A stretch of 64,000 bases of DNA from Glandiceps talaboti (GCF_964340395.1 NC_135571.1:1254754-1318753), one strand, 5' to 3'. Positions 12,382 through 30,117 are shown, counted from the first letter of the stretch. Numbers and translations: made by a program. Notes: generated by a model not told the origin, from the sequence alone.

Positions 12382-13290
12382 TGAGGTTCGGTTACAAGGT
12401 ATCTGATTGGCTGTGTAAAGGGTGCATACCATATATTTTAAGCTGTTCCCTTTTCAAGGCAAATGTTTTTTTGTGAGAATTATTATGTATTTCTATTAAA
12501 CTTTACCGGTTAGATCTTTACTTTCTTACTTTAGCGAATTAACTGGTTCTCGAATTATTCTAATCATTGCGTAAGGAATTCGTGAAAAGACTGCAAAAAT
12601 TATATGTTTCAAGAATTTAGGAACAAAATACGTCATCAGTTTGTTGCCAATATCAACTAAACTTCATGTCGTATGTCGTATTACGGTGACGCGTTTCCCG
12701 CAATGGAAAAAAACAACTTTAACAACAAAACGCACAATATAAATAAATCGTTTATTGCCGGATTCAGGGGATTAATATGTGGTAATCTTTTTAACATCTG
12801 TTTTTGTAAGTCCTTCTTGCAAACAGGATGTATTTATGTTGTTAGCAGCTGGAAGAGTTGTTCATGGATAGTCTCGATACTGGCAGATTTGTATTTGAGT
12901 GTCTGTAGTGTTCGCCATTTAGATTTATTATTCTTTTGGAACAAGCTTTATAGTAAATGTTTATACAAAGCTTACAATGTGATGGCAAACACAGCTTTCT
13001 CTATGTTATACCGCGTTACCATTAGCAACCGACTTCGGCTGACTAGCTGAAATGCTAATGATGTAGTTCTAGCGCATTATCATTAGCAACCGACAAGCAA
13101 AGCGCAGCTGATGAAAATATAAGTTGAGTGCCTGAAATTGTTTGCATACATTGTCCGTACGCGAGTCCACACAATTAAAGGCCCACTTTCGAAAAAATAT
13201 TAATCATTAGGTGTGAAAAACAGTTGTCTGACAAAGCTACAGAAAAAATTGGACTGGAACAAACGACTAATCCTATGTAATTCTTGTGGC
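11933..13290. other. Intergenic with (TCTG)n and (CT)n arrays
   Basis: (TCTG)n at about 12061-12130 and (CT)n at about 12303-12375. The frame at 12673-13050 (125 residues) has no recognisable domain and is not called. A short duplication (ATTAGCAACCGAC) recurs near 13020 and 13082. Confidence 0.6.
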
Positions 13291-13296
13291 TTCACT

Positions 13297-14095
13297 GATA
13301 AGATAACACTAATGTGAGAACCTGGGATTGAAACCCTGGCCTTTAAGTCTCCACTGATAAGATAACACTAATGTGAGAACCTGGGATTGAAACCCTGGCC
13401 TTTAAGTCTCCAGTGATAAGATAACACTAATGTGAGAACCTGGGACTGAAACCCTGGCATTTAAGTCTACACTGATAAGATAACACTAATGTGAGAACCT
13501 GGGACTGAAACCCTGGCCTTTAAGTCTCCATTGATAAGATAACACTAATGTGAGAACCTGGGACTGAAACCCTGGCATTTAAGTCTACACTGATAAGATA
13601 ACACTAATGTGAGAACCTGGGACTGAAACCCTGGCATTTAAGTCTCCATTGATAAGATAACACTAATGTGAGAACCTGGGACTGAAACCCTGGCATTTAA
13701 GTCTACACTGATAAGATAACACTAATGTGAGAACCTGGGACTGAAACCCTGGCATTTAAGTCTACACTGATAAGATAACACTAATGTGAGAACCTGGGAC
13801 TGAAACCCTGGCCTTTAAGTCTACACTGATAAGATAACACTAATGTGAGAACCTGGGACTGAAACCCTGGCCTTTAAGTCTCCATTGATAAGATAACACT
13901 AATTGAGAACCTGGGATTGAAACCCTGGCCTTTAAGTCTCCACTGATAAGATAACACTAATTTGAGAACCTAGGATTGAAACCCTGGACTTTAAGACTCC
14001 ACTGATAACATAACACTAATTTGAGAACCTAGGATTGAAACCCTGGACTTTAAGACTCCACTGATAACATAACACTGATATGAGAACACTGGCCT
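13297..14095. repeat. Minisatellite, 59-bp unit, about 13 copies
   Basis: The unit contains ACTGATAAGATAACACTAAT, GAGAACCTGGGA and TGAAACCCTGGC, ending TTTAAGTCTCC. Central copies are almost identical. The last three or so diverge, with CTAGGATTG and GATAACATAAC variants, as is usual at array edges. Confidence 0.95.
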
Positions 14096-14474
14096 TTAAA
14101 CAAAGAGTGTAATAATATCTGTAGAAATCCTGATAGGATGTATTATACGATATTTATGTAATTATCGTCTTCCACTGGACATAAAGATTTACGAGTCCCT
14201 ATGAGTCGTACTGAATAGAATCATATATGTAGGATCTGACCTGATACTCTAGCTAGCCAAGCCAAAAGAAATATCAGCATATCAAAATATCAATAATATT
14301 AAAATGTACAAAAAATATCACAAACATCAAAAAATCAAGTTGTGGATAGTTAATTGGCGTAAATGTGTGTCTCACATGTATTTCAAAACTTTGTTGATGG
14401 AAGTAAAAACAATTGTAGACAGAATCATGAGATTCACGACATTACAATGGTGTTGTTGAAAAGACCCTACAAAT

Positions 14475-14550
14475 ATGGTATTATTTGCTTTGATGAAAAC
14501 ATCACGTTTATCTATATGTTGCTATAAAAAGTCCAACACTTAATATAAAA
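14475..14550. repeat. Dispersed repeat preserving the empty insertion site of MITE M1
   Basis: TTTATCTATATGTTGCT followed by ATAAAAAGTCCAACACTTAAT matches, with substitutions, the two flanks of the MITE at 11793-11923 (TTTATCTATATGTTGCT, then CATAAAGTC on each side, then CAGCACTCAAT). The site occurs once here, with no element. Confidence 0.75.
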
Positions 14551-14870
14551 TGATGTAGGCTTGATTTTGTACTCATGAGACATTATGTTTTTGACACTGA
14601 GCTTGACATATTTCAACTCTAGACTAATAATAACTGAGACACAATAAACACAGCAGGACCAATGACATTGAACACTGATAAGCATTGCTATTCTCTCACA
14701 CTGCAGTAAACATGCTTCTAATGAAAACATTACACATGGACATAATGATTTTAATGGCTTCAATTGTTTATCTTTTAACTGATAATCAACATTTCAACTT
14801 GACTACTTCTACATCCCCACTGTGCACGGTACCTATGTAATTGTGTCTTTGCATTAGAAGTTGTCTGAGG
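14551..14870. other. Intergenic, nothing recognised
   Basis: No gene or repeat was supported. The minus-strand frame at 14512-14763 lacks any domain. Confidence 0.4.
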
Positions 14871-14874
14871 GTGT

Positions 14875-15199
14875 GTAATGAATGCCATGTAGCATTAATG
14901 AAACAACAAGGCAACATCATTTTAGCTGTAATGAATGCCATGTAGCATTAATGAAACAGCAAGGCAACATCATTTTAGCTGTAATGAATGCCATGTAGCA
15001 TTAATGAAACAACAAGGCAACATCATTTTAGCTGTAATGAATGCCATGTAGCATTAATGAAACAGCAAGGCAACATCATTTTAGCTGTAATGAATGCCAT
15101 GTAGCATTAATGATACAACAAGGCAACATCATTTTAGCTGTAATGAATGCCATGTAGCAATAATGAAACAACAAGGCAACATCATTTTAGCTGTAATGA
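14875..15199. repeat. Minisatellite, 53-bp unit, about 6 copies
   Basis: The unit contains GCCATGTAGCATTAATGAAA, CAACAAGGCAACATC and ATTTTAGCTGTAATGAAT. About 30 of its bases align with the 44-bp minisatellite at 2561-3258, so the two arrays share an ancestor. Confidence 0.95.
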
Positions 15200-16415
15200 A
15201 TACGGATACAAGTCGCAGCACAGCAAATGCTAAAACAACTCCCCATCATGATTAGTGCGTACGCTGCTCAGACCACTTCCTTAGTGGTCTGAGTACGCTG
15301 TTAGTTCAATCATATACTTATAGTCTATGTCATGTCTACAAAATAACGTTGAATTTTTAGAATCCTTTGATGTTTTCGAATCTAACAACGTGGCACAGCC
15401 AAGTATTAGGTGGAGCCGACAAAGCTGTTATTCTTGTTCGTAAACGATTTTACAATCCTGTGTGATTTTTTATATTGGTCTGTGGGAGGGCTAGGGAAAA
15501 ACTGCCAGTATTTCAGCGCACAAAATGTATATCAGTTCAATGGGTAAGAGGATAGGGATAGTTATCAGCAGCGGATCAAAATTGTGCATTATTGAATGAG
15601 GTGAGTTGAATTTCTTTAAAATGCAATATCCAAAGTGATTCGTTGGTGTTTATGTATTGTTAGATTAATGTAAATAAATATTTTTGGAAAAGCAGTGGGG
15701 AGCATGCCAACATAGGGAGAGGAGAAAGAAGAACTGGAGATCCAATCACAAGTTAGTATGTTGTGAAATGTTTTAGAGGGAGGGCACATACACAGCCTCC
15801 ACTTACCCTAAATACTGGGTCAATATGTTTCATTAACATTTTGTTTTCGGTTTTGCTGATGAATTCAGAAAACTGACATGTTGGCTGCGCCTGAAATATA
15901 GCCCTGTCTGTTTATTACACACAATGTTACTCCATAATCTCTTCTACCAACGTGATTGTCCCGTTTTCCGTAGTAAGTTTTTATTACAGTTTGAAAATTA
16001 ATCACCCAATAAACTTGGTCGTAGTTAGGCAGTGGTTACAACTGCTATCAGACGATGATTGCTCAAATGAGTCATTATGTAAATGAACACAACGGGTCAT
16101 TATGTAAATGGACATGCGCAGATGTGATGTGCAGAAGAGTTAATAACATTGAAGAACGTGTCATAATTTACATATAATTTACATGTAATTTACATGCAAT
16201 CATATAAGTTGAGAAAATTGGTAATAATGTTTGGGTGTGGCTGACTGAATGAATATTTTAAAACCATGTCAGCTTGATGTGGATAGTGTGACAGGACGAA
16301 TATATGATGAAAGTTACGAGAGCCAGTAAGTCAGTGCCGTAAACAGCAAGTTATGTACATCCTACACCAGTAAAGTGAAATGAAGTGTTCTAACCTACAA
16401 ATTGTATCATTTGTG
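15200..16415. other. Intergenic with a short hairpin
   Basis: TCAGACCACT (about 15269-15278) faces AGTGGTCTGA (about 15284-15293) with a five-base loop, flanked by GTACGCTG words. Nothing else is supported in this stretch. Confidence 0.5.
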
Positions 16416-16419
16416 GAGT

Positions 16420-16790
16420 AATAATGGGTGAATGGTTAGAATGGCCGGCTTGGAATCTGCAGGTTGCAGGTTCGAGCCCCATCACTGCTGTTTGTTTCTG
16501 AGTGGCCAAAGTCCTTTGGCAAGATTTGAATCACATCTGTGCCTTAGTCAACCAGCTGTATAATTGGGGACCTGGTAGGATAGAGGTTGTAATGTGAATA
16601 CTTTAATCCTATGAACTTATAAAGGCTGCAATGGATTGTATGCTCCCCAGGGAGTTGAGGAATTAAGTATATACAGGGTCGTTGTGCCTCCATTGATCCG
16701 TGCCAGGGGTAATAATTGTGAGGGCCTTGAGCTCTCAGAAGAAAAGGTGCATTATTTACTCTCGATCAAATTAGTTTAAGCGTCCATCTT
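16420..16790 (+). mobile_element. tRNA-derived SINE
   Basis: The head (about 16420-16490) has a tRNA-like A box region (TGAATGGTTAGAATGGC) and a B box GGTTCGAGCCCC. A tRNA-unrelated body of about 300 bp follows, with AAAGTCCTTTGGCAAGATTT, CCTGGTAGGATAGAGGTTGT and TGCTCCCCAGGGAGTTGAG. This head-body layout is typical of metazoan SINEs transcribed by RNA polymerase III. No clear poly(A) tail or target duplication could be set, so edges are approximate. Confidence 0.7.
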
Positions 16791-18110
16791 CTGTACTTGA
16801 AACCATTTTACATAGCAACGAATGGGTCAATGAGAATGTTGAGATAATAGTTAAATATACAATATTTACGAATAGCGCCATAATGATACAATACAGTACA
16901 TAGATTAATGTTTGTGATGTTCGATGGATCATTAAACATAATCACATTAATCTCTTGGATTATTTGGGATTTCAACAAGTCGTGAATCAGCTGTCCAACT
17001 TTTTAAAATCGACATTAGCCAGGCTTCCAAAGCAAATTCTGTATTACCGTTTGTAAAGGTCTGTATTTACTGATATACTTGCTACTTTATTCCATTTCAA
17101 GTTGCACTTATATATGGGTAAATTAGACTTTTCGTGTAGTGTAACCCTGATAATATCGATTTAAAACATTTGAATGCTGTTCCCGTTCAAAAGTTATCAC
17201 GTGACCATAATACAGTTACTATATATTTTTGCAACCATTAATCACTGTGTCTTACAAAGACAACATTACGCTCGCACATTATGCTTAAAAAGAGCTATCA
17301 AAACATATTATTGTTCTCTGTTGATTCTATTGACTGCTACCATGGTGATATCTTTTATATCATTATTTATTGTAAAGTGAAGTTTTAACGTTTTCATTTT
17401 AATTTTACATGTGACCATTTTTTGCAACATTTGAGATATTTCATCACTAGTATGTATGGTCATTTACGAAAGCGACCTTACCATGTTGAAAACTTGTTTG
17501 GGTAAAATGTACACAGTCCTATAATTTAAAGTTCGTACAGTACGTCATTGTACACCATCGTTACGGACACGGGCATTTCATGTGACACACAAAACTGTTT
17601 TGAGGACCATGGCTGTTCTCCTATATATGTTTAGCTCCAAAAGTGGTTTAATCTGTTCTATAAAAATACAGCAGAAATATCGAAGGGTTCCCCAAGAACA
17701 ATTAGATACTAGATATGAAAATGGCTTCCCACAGACCACTCATTACGGTAACAAATATAAACAATACCACTCAACCCCAACTGATACACACAGAGACATA
17801 TACACAATGTCATCACATTGGGGGCTCATATTTTGACACATACAAATTGATAGCAAGAATTTGAGTCTGCTTGCATGTTTCCCTGTGTCTGAGCCTGTTG
17901 TAACGTGTTTACCCTTGCAGTGCCTGTTTGTTGGCAGGAATGTGATGTTTTCGTATTTGTAATGTGTGATCTGTGGAAAATCTATCTAAATTGTTCTTGG
18001 GGAACATAAGACGTGTATGATACCTCAGACCACTAAAAGATGATACGCAGTCTTTCGGCGACCCTTCAATATGTCTTCAATATTTTTTCTATAAATGGTA
18101 GCCGTAATCT
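16791..18110. other. Intergenic, nothing recognised
   Basis: AT-rich sequence without supported exons. Frames at 17174 and 17582 are under 85 residues with no domain. Confidence 0.4.
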
Positions 18111-18128
18111 CTTCTTACACTGTATCTG

Positions 18129-18218
18129 TGACGTCATACCATATGACAGTATGTATAAACACAAAGCTAAAATACGATAGCTTTGTGTTTATACATACTG
18201 TCATATGGTATGACGTCA
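18129..18218. repeat. Perfect palindrome, 41-bp arms, 8-bp loop
   Basis: The arm starts TGACGTCATACCATATGACA at 18129 and runs to 18169. Its exact reverse complement occupies 18178-18218. The outer 8 bases of each arm are themselves a palindromic CRE-like TGACGTCA. Complete identity implies recent origin or active gene conversion. No target duplication is obvious. Confidence 0.95.
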
Positions 18219-18490
18219 ACGGTCCGAGCTTATCAGGCTCCCCGAGATAATGTTTGGAGACGGGGAGCTTAGACAGCGCCCACAACGGCTGATGCCAGTC
18301 GAAAAGTCCCTGTCTTGTAGAAATAGTTATTGAAACTGGGGGAGGGGGAGGGGAGTCAAGGTAAATTAGGGTTTGATTTACTGAAATATAGCCAAAACAA
18401 TGCAAAAGCATTGATTGTGAAATAGCAATAAGTCGTAGCTGTTCTGTTTTCCATTTGTTCGTCAATGCGACGTAGAGGGCGATCTATTAG

Positions 18491-18990
18491 GTGCACTATA
18501 CAAGTTAGACTGTATTGGGGTGCACTCTACAAGTTAGACTGTATTGGGGTGCACTCTACAAGTTAGACTGTATTGGGGTGCACTCTACAAGTTAGACTGT
18601 ATTGGGGTGCACTCTACAAGTTAGACTGTATTGGGGTGCATTCTACAAGTTAGACTGTATTGGGGTGCACTCTACAAGTTAGACTGTATTGGGGTGCACT
18701 CTACAAGTTAGACTGTATTGGGGTGCACTCTACAAGTTAGACTGTATTGGGGTGCACTCTACAAGTTAGACTGAATTGGGGTGCACTCTACAAGTTAGAC
18801 TGTATTGGGGTGCACTCTACAAGTTAGACTGTATTGGGGTGCACTCTACAAGTTAGACTGTATTGGGGTGCACTCTACAAGTTAGACTGTATTGGGGTGC
18901 ACTCTACAAGTTAGACTGTATTGGGATGCACTCTACATGTTAGACTGTATTGGGGTGCACTCTACAAGTTAGACTGTATGGGGGCACTCT
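18491..18990. repeat. Minisatellite, 29-bp unit, about 17 copies
   Basis: The unit is GTATTGGGGTGCACTCTACA plus AGTTAGACT. Nearly all copies are identical, with isolated single-base variants (ACTATAC in the first, GAATTGG at about 18772, GGGATGC near 18922). Confidence 0.97.
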
Positions 18991-21280
18991 ATAATCACAG
19001 CAAGGCATTATGGGTAACATGTTACACTACCTGATGCATCTACGATGTAATACATAGAGGGTTATGTGGCATCCTCTACAGTATGAAAAGCAATTTTTTT
19101 TTGGCTAATTTTAGGAGTCAGACATTCTGTTGTAGATTGTACATTAAATTATTAGGTGATGAAGTTTTTCATTGGATGAGAATTAGTAAGTTTACATAAA
19201 AAATTTAGTTATTAGATTCAAAAGATGCCCAGAGAACTTCTGCTTCATTAAAACCTCATCACACACAGCCCACTATAGAAACAGTGTTTTGAGTTAAAAC
19301 ATCACATTTTGGCCAATAACATGACTTTTTAAAATTTTATTCTAAGACGATACTGTTTTAAACCCGTGTGTGCTTTTTACCCAATGCAACAAAACATACC
19401 AACTGTCAGATGTATAATAAATTTTAGCCGATGACATTCATTCTTTTCATTCTATGATGATTGGTACTTTTTAAAAAAAAGAAAGCCAGAATTCTGTCAC
19501 ACCTAAACCAACGTTATTGCCATTGCGAGCGTCAGTTGTACTTCACAATTTTACCCAGACAGTTTTATGATGACGAGTACTTTTTAGTTGTCAAGAAAAG
19601 GTTGTTCAGAAATTCTGTCTGCTGCCTGACTATCCAGTGCTGCGTGCACTGCCACAGCTACTGGATAGTTCGATGTAATGACAATGTCGGCGCATGCGTC
19701 GGATATCCTGATCTTAGTTTTTCTCGGTCAGAATCAATACGATTGGCCTAAAATTTTCCCAGCTCTGTACGCAGTTTTTATGCTCCACACTGAAATAACT
19801 GACGCGACAAAACGCCTTATCAGAATCTCAGAAGTGACGATAACAGAAAAGTACGCGCAGCGAATTGGCCGTGGCCCAACTTAACAACCATTACAGCAAT
19901 TTGTAGACGGTGAGCGGTAATGTTAATAGTTACATATAGATGTCGGCACAAGACAGCGCACACACAACGTTACAATATTTGACAAAAACATGTACTTACA
20001 AAATGTACTAACACTATCCAGTTCAAATAGAATTCTAAAGGAGTTGAATGAAGCTTGTAATAATCTGTAAGTAACGATTTTTTTTCAGTATGTATGTTAC
20101 CGTCACCCCAACTTAACCGTACTCGACTGACATACACAAACACACTCTCACAAAATGTATGTATGTATGTATGTATGTATGTATGTATGTATGTATGTAT
20201 GTATGTATGTATGTATGTATGTATGTATGTATGTATGTATGTATGTTAATGTTTGTCAGTGATATGTACAATTGACTAGTTTAAGCAATGTTTGGCAAGG
20301 TAGCCTTTTTATTCATTGTTCACCCAAACTTTACCCTTACAAGTTGATTATTCATCTATTGCTTACCCAACAACCATGACGTAAGTATACAACTCATACG
20401 TGAGGCAGTCATTACTTTAGTGAAAACACCTGTGACTTCCCAAATGTTTCCACTCTCATTACTGTACGTTGTGACAGGTGTACTGGACAGGATAGTTTTA
20501 ACTTAAGATATAGGTATTAATTTGCAAGGCAGTTGGTACATATCTCTAATTCAAACAATTATTTTATTGGGTTAGATAAGTAGTAAAGTAAGGAACTACG
20601 TTTCAAAGAATGTTTCCAAATAAAAATGGCGAACTGTTAGAGAAAGTAACTAAGGTTTTATAAGTTGGAAATCCAATATTGGAAACATGTGAACGCAGAG
20701 GGCGCTAAACAAATAATGTCACTAGTGCATGTTAACCCAAAAATCCAATCTTTTAATGTAAGTAATGTTTGTCATTGTGTCCCCAGTTGGTGTAAGCCAA
20801 ATCTTTCACTTTGCTCCCCTATAACATTAAATGTGTACTACTATAGTATTAACTAAATACATTCTAATCAAGCCGTGATATCATCACGAGAAACATATAT
20901 CCATGTAACATGTGTCTGTTGAAAAATGTTTGGGAGATATAGAAAGGAGTATTTTTCAAAGAATGAGTTCAGTTTTCTTTATTAAGACTTTGGCATTGTT
21001 GTAATAAAGGTTCAGGCAAGAAGGAAGGTATATTGATGATGGACTCGTCAGTTGCTTGGAGCAAAATAGTGGTATATAAAGTTATTCGCCATTGATACCA
21101 ATATGAAACAAACAGTTATGCTGTTGTGGAATCATTCACTATCATATTTCACTGAGAAGAAGAAATTGTTAAAATGTTGGAGCTAAGTAAATATAGCATG
21201 TAATTTACCACACAATAAATTCCACTCGTGCTAATCTCGCGAGATTTCAACATATTATCGTCTGCTAACCATTCATTGTA
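18991..21280. other. Intergenic with a (TATG)n array
   Basis: (TATG)n runs from about 20156 to 20246. A hairpin ACTATCCAGT/ACTGGATAGT lies at about 19629-19669. AATAAA on the minus strand at 20978-20983 is a possible polyadenylation signal for the tectonin gene ending at 21292. Plus-strand frames at 19461 and 19678 have no domain. Confidence 0.5.
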
Positions 21281-21291
21281 ATAGTCATCTC

Positions 21292-25716
<4,425 letters not shown>

Positions 25717-25735
25717 TCTTAACGACGGAGATATT
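25717..25735 (-). other. 5' untranslated part of tectonin exon 2, paralogue 2
   Basis: Acceptor TTGGTTTCAG ends at 25736 and is followed by 19 bases (AATATCTCCGTCGTTAAGA) and the ATG. The homologous bases in paralogue 1 are similar and the same length. Confidence 0.75.
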
Positions 25736-26342
25736 CTGAAACCAAGACAAAATAGCTTAAACCTGCACTAGGTGTACTTTCAGTTCATGTTTACAATTAG
25801 ACAATATTATATTCCCTGAACCTTTTTTTAAATGCCACTAAATACATTATACAAGACTGTTACTTAATAACAGGTCTATTTTATATATAATGATAGTCTT
25901 AAGTTATATTTGTGAATATTACATCGTGATTAATAGTTACATCGCGCATTTTGATATATCTCTATACTCTTATACATATGTATATAAAACTGAAATATCA
26001 TGAACTACTTCAAATTTACATAATTTTAAATAATGCAAGAAAACTGAGATCTGTCAACCGGCCACAAGTTAACAAAAAACTTCCTCACTTGATTTCCACG
26101 GGAAAAAAATTGGCAATAAAGGCGGGTAACAAATTGTCGTTATGGCGTTTAAAGTATTTGATATCTGCAAAGTGTTTTATAGCCGGGAAGATTCACTAAA
26201 ATGGCGCATGCAATAAAAGAGAATTGTTACGAGTTAAAATTATATGTGAATGATATTAAAGGGATTTCTAAAGTTCTGAAAAACAAAAGTGTAGTAAATA
26301 TTTCTAATCTTTGAATATATCAATTCACCATACAGTACCTAC

Positions 26343-26430
26343 CGTGCCTTGAATACAGTTACCGCAAACCGTTTTCAGAACGTGTACCAGCGCGAATGTG
26401 GTAGAGGTACGAATGTCGGGCTGTTAATGA
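26343..26430 (-). other. Predicted 5' untranslated first exon of tectonin paralogue 2
   Basis: The donor CAAGGCACG|GTAGGT at 26343 and the preceding GGTAACTGTATT match the first exon of paralogue 1 in sequence and position. The upstream edge is not determined. Confidence 0.5.
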
Positions 26431-26972
26431 AGTGAGACAGCAGCTAGTACGAATACCAAACTATTAATAATGTAGAAACAGCAGATATTCATTTATCTAC
26501 CTATTTTGAATATCGACTCTATACAGTGTTTGGTCAGATTAAGACCATCTGACGTCGTGATTTATGCCTTCCACATTACACTTTGTCATACCATTCATCA
26601 AAATTTTAATTGTGCTAGGGGGGGCTTTTGTATTGATGTATGTATCCCTCCCTTATTTGATCCTGTATATGTTGACATAATCACGATCAGACATTAAATA
26701 ACAAATATTAAAATCACGTATTCGGAATTTTTTTTCACTGCAATGCTAAATCCCAGAAAAAATGAAAATATGAAGATGCAAAAATTACATATTTGTATTA
26801 TCTGGAATGAAATAGTGGCACGAATTTAATCATATTCTATTCTCAGTGTGTTTAGGTCCTCCTTCTCGGTACTTGTTTAATAATCTTTGATAAGTGATCT
26901 TTGGAACAATTCATCGAAGGGAATTTGAACTATTATATAGTACCGCGGATTTCAAATTACCATTCAGTGGCT

Positions 26973-27287
26973 CTGTTTGATACAACCACGCAGATCTCAA
27001 TAACAAAAACTGCACCCATGCTACACGTTAATACCAAGATTGCATTCTATTGCTACATTTAGTTCTGAATGAAATACATGCAAACCATTTACTAAATGAA
27101 CGTACTGCAACTAAACGAAGACAAGCGGGCGCCAGTGTTTTGACAGCTACCTTCGATGTCTACATGGTGGCGCGTCACATTATTTCATTTAGACAAAATG
27201 TTGCAAGAAACTGCATTCCTTCAATCTTGCTATCTTAAAGTGCAGCATGCCTATTTTCTTGTTAGGTTCTACATGGTTGTATCAAAC
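26973..27287. mobile_element. Foldback family T, copy B
   Basis: About 315 bp with ends GTTTGATACAACCACGCAGA and TTCTACATGGTTGTATCAAA, an imperfect terminal inverted repeat. The arms continue inward (TTGCTACATTTAG facing AAAATGTTGCAAG). A GCGGGCGCCAGTGTTTTGAC core is shared with the other copies. Confidence 0.8.
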
Positions 27288-27299
27288 AGGACCGCTGAA

Positions 27300-29820
27300 C
27301 AGTGTCTTAAAAGCCATTGTACATGAGGAAGTATTGACGGGTTATTTTCAAAGTTTCACAAGCTGAGTTTATAAGCTTTTTACTCGACTGAAAATACAGA
27401 AGAACTCGATTAAACTATTATAGTTGATTGCATTGTAGGGGTTTCCTCCATATTTTATTACACGTATAATAAATTACGTCATAGTAACGTTTATTAGCCA
27501 GGTTTGAGTTCAGTCAATTACAAATAATGATTAAGTATACTTCAATCAGTAATAAGTATACAACTAAAAGTACGCTGTAAATAAGGAGTAACAATTACAC
27601 CGTAAAACATATAAGTACCCCTTCAATGGTTATATGACACTTATCATCACCTGCAGTCAACCAGTCAATTCTCTGAATTATTTTGAACCACTTATGATCA
27701 CGTGCAGTCAACCAGTCAATTCTCTTAGTTCTTTTCAAAAGCGGAACAAATGTTAAAAGGCAATGTTGAAACCGTGACAGTTTTAGGTTTTATTGAAGAT
27801 TAAAGGGAAAAGTGAAATCTGTTCGTATATTCTCTCACACTGTAACATTTCACAAAATGTCCACCAGCTGTATCAACATGTTCACTACTAAATATATATA
27901 TGTCACTCTGTACTCTCTCTTTTCTCTCCCCCCCCCCGTATGGGAATACTCCCCATTATCCTCACCTAATCATTGCGTACTGAATTGTTGCATTGCCGAT
28001 ACCTTTTCATTCTACCCTTGCCAACACACTCTGCTGAAATATAAGTTTTGTCCATTGAAGTACTGGCTGTTTATTTCCGGCCTACCACTGACCAAGACAA
28101 CAAATCATCATCCACTGAAAATGCATGTAAGAACAGCTGTTTGCACGAACAGCTTCATTGGATGCAAGTACGTGACTCGTGTATCAAATCTTAGATTATT
28201 GTGATGTGTCCAGATGAAGATATTTTCGGAGGGAATAAAGTTGGATTATATTTGATATAGAAAATATGATTTTCTAGCTATGGCAAATTACCTAACGTAG
28301 TTGTACAACCTGTGTCCACTATTCGATTGCCAACGTACGTGGCTTTTGTTTTTAATCTGGTATCAAGGATCAAAGCATCAAATACGGTTTTTTATTCTGT
28401 CCATCCAAGGCTATCGGCCCAATATGCAAATGCAGTTGCTTAGTTCTTAAAGACAGGATATAACTATGAATAAATTAAGTCAGTGGAAATGTTACAAATG
28501 AAATTATGATAAATTTACATAAATCTTTCTACGTAATTTTATTGCATGAAATGTAAATACAGCAAGACATTGAAGAATATGTACATTATCTGATGAAAGT
28601 AAATTGATGAATTTATCAGTTGTTGGAGGTTCGAAGTAAAATCTTGGTAAATTCTCCCAGCATTAACAAAGGAACAAACTAACAGAAAATAATATTCATC
28701 CTCGACCTCATTTAAATCTGATTTAAATCACATAGCTGACATAACCTCGTTTGATTGATGATGTATAATTTACAAATACTACGGTGTACTTAGGTAGACC
28801 TAGAATATTAAAGAGAAACACAATGGTGAGGATTAAAAACATTAACGAACTTGCAATCCAGACTGAGCATGCTCAGACGCAAAGGACTTTGGGATTATCT
28901 GTGGTTATCGTAATACCTAATCTGGAGCTGCCGATAAAATAAACCTCCCACAATGGTCAGGGTAACTATGAATGAACTATTTGTGGTTACAAACAATGTA
29001 ACAATGTTGTTTATAATACTAATTGATTATTATCACATTTCCCATGATGCAATATTCAACATGGCGGGTTTGCATGTCCCCCATTGGAAAGACACAAATT
29101 TACCTATGGAAAGCACATTGCACAATAACGAACGTTTTACACATTTTAATTAATTTTTTTTTCCAATTTTTTTTTTCAATTTTTTTTTTCAATTTATTTA
29201 GTTACAGAACATGGCTTGATATTGGTTCACTTTATTTTTTTTCAAGCTGACAAACTTTAGTAGAGTTTTTTAATTGTACCCAGAGTGTAAAAATTTACCT
29301 AGGATAGATTTCGACTAAACCACTCAGTCTTCTTTAGCTGTTATGTATTGCATGACACAGACATGAAAGTCATATTTCATACAAACTTTGAAATATGATT
29401 CCACAGCAAAGAATCATCGTTGTGGCTTCACAGTAAAATTATTTAATAAATTAAAAAACTGAAAAAACAACTATTTCCATTCATATGGTCGTGTATATAT
29501 GGAGATTTGTAGAAAATTCACTTCAACAGTGTTGGCAACAATTTCTAATGGTTTCTCTTTTGTGGAATCCATATATGAATATTTTAATCATTTATCAGTT
29601 TGTGTTGTCACCAAAAGCTGTCACATGTCGGAAAAAGAAAATAGATAGTTGCTTTAAACAAAACAATGATAAAGCAAAGCAAACAAAATAATACAGTGCT
29701 CTGATATTAGAATACAACTTTCAAAAGAAAACATATTTTTTTTTAGTTCTATTTAAATAGTATTCGACTTTTTGCTCTGTTTTCAGTCATGGCTGTCCAT
29801 GCATATAATTACAGTGAATT
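27300..29820. other. Intergenic, no supported gene
   Basis: A short duplication (CTGCAGTCAACCAGTCAATT, near CGTGCAGTCAACCAGTC) lies at about 27650-27725. The frame at 27812-28204 (130 residues) has no domain, and a C homopolymer interrupts its reading. T-rich runs at 29150-29200. Confidence 0.4.
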
Positions 29821-29825
29821 CCACG

Positions 29826-30117
29826 CAGTAATCAACAAGAAACTACATATGCCACACTTTAATAGCAAGATCACATTTTTTGCTACATTTAGTCTGAATG
29901 AAATAAACCATTTAAATGTATTGCAACTCCATGCAGACATTCGGGCGCCAATGTAGTATCAAACACCCGATGAAGGGCGCGTGAAATGTCATTTGCCGTG
30001 TTCATTGGATGTCTGTATGGTGACGTGTAAGACAAAATGTAGCAATTCATTCAATCTTGCTATCTTTAAGTGTAGCATGTGCAGTTTCTGATTGGTTTCT
30101 GCGTGGTTGTATCAAAA
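29826..30117. mobile_element. Foldback family T, copy C
   Basis: It starts within the left arm (AATCAACAAGAAACTACATA) and ends with GTTTCTGCGTGGTTGTATCA. It contains ATTCGGGCGCCAATGT and CATTCAATCTTGCTATCTTT as in copies B, D and F. The left terminal bases are missing or diverged. Confidence 0.75.

Noticed and set aside
12673-13050. 125-residue frame
   Set aside because: Composition looks random and Cys/Ser/Phe-rich; no domain or gene context.
18129-18218. The perfect palindrome as a microRNA precursor
   Set aside because: Perfect 41-bp arms without bulges and terminal CRE-like palindromes fit a transposon-like or recent foldback better; small-RNA data could reverse this.
27812-28204. 130-residue frame
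   Set aside because: Runs through a C homopolymer; no recognisable feature.
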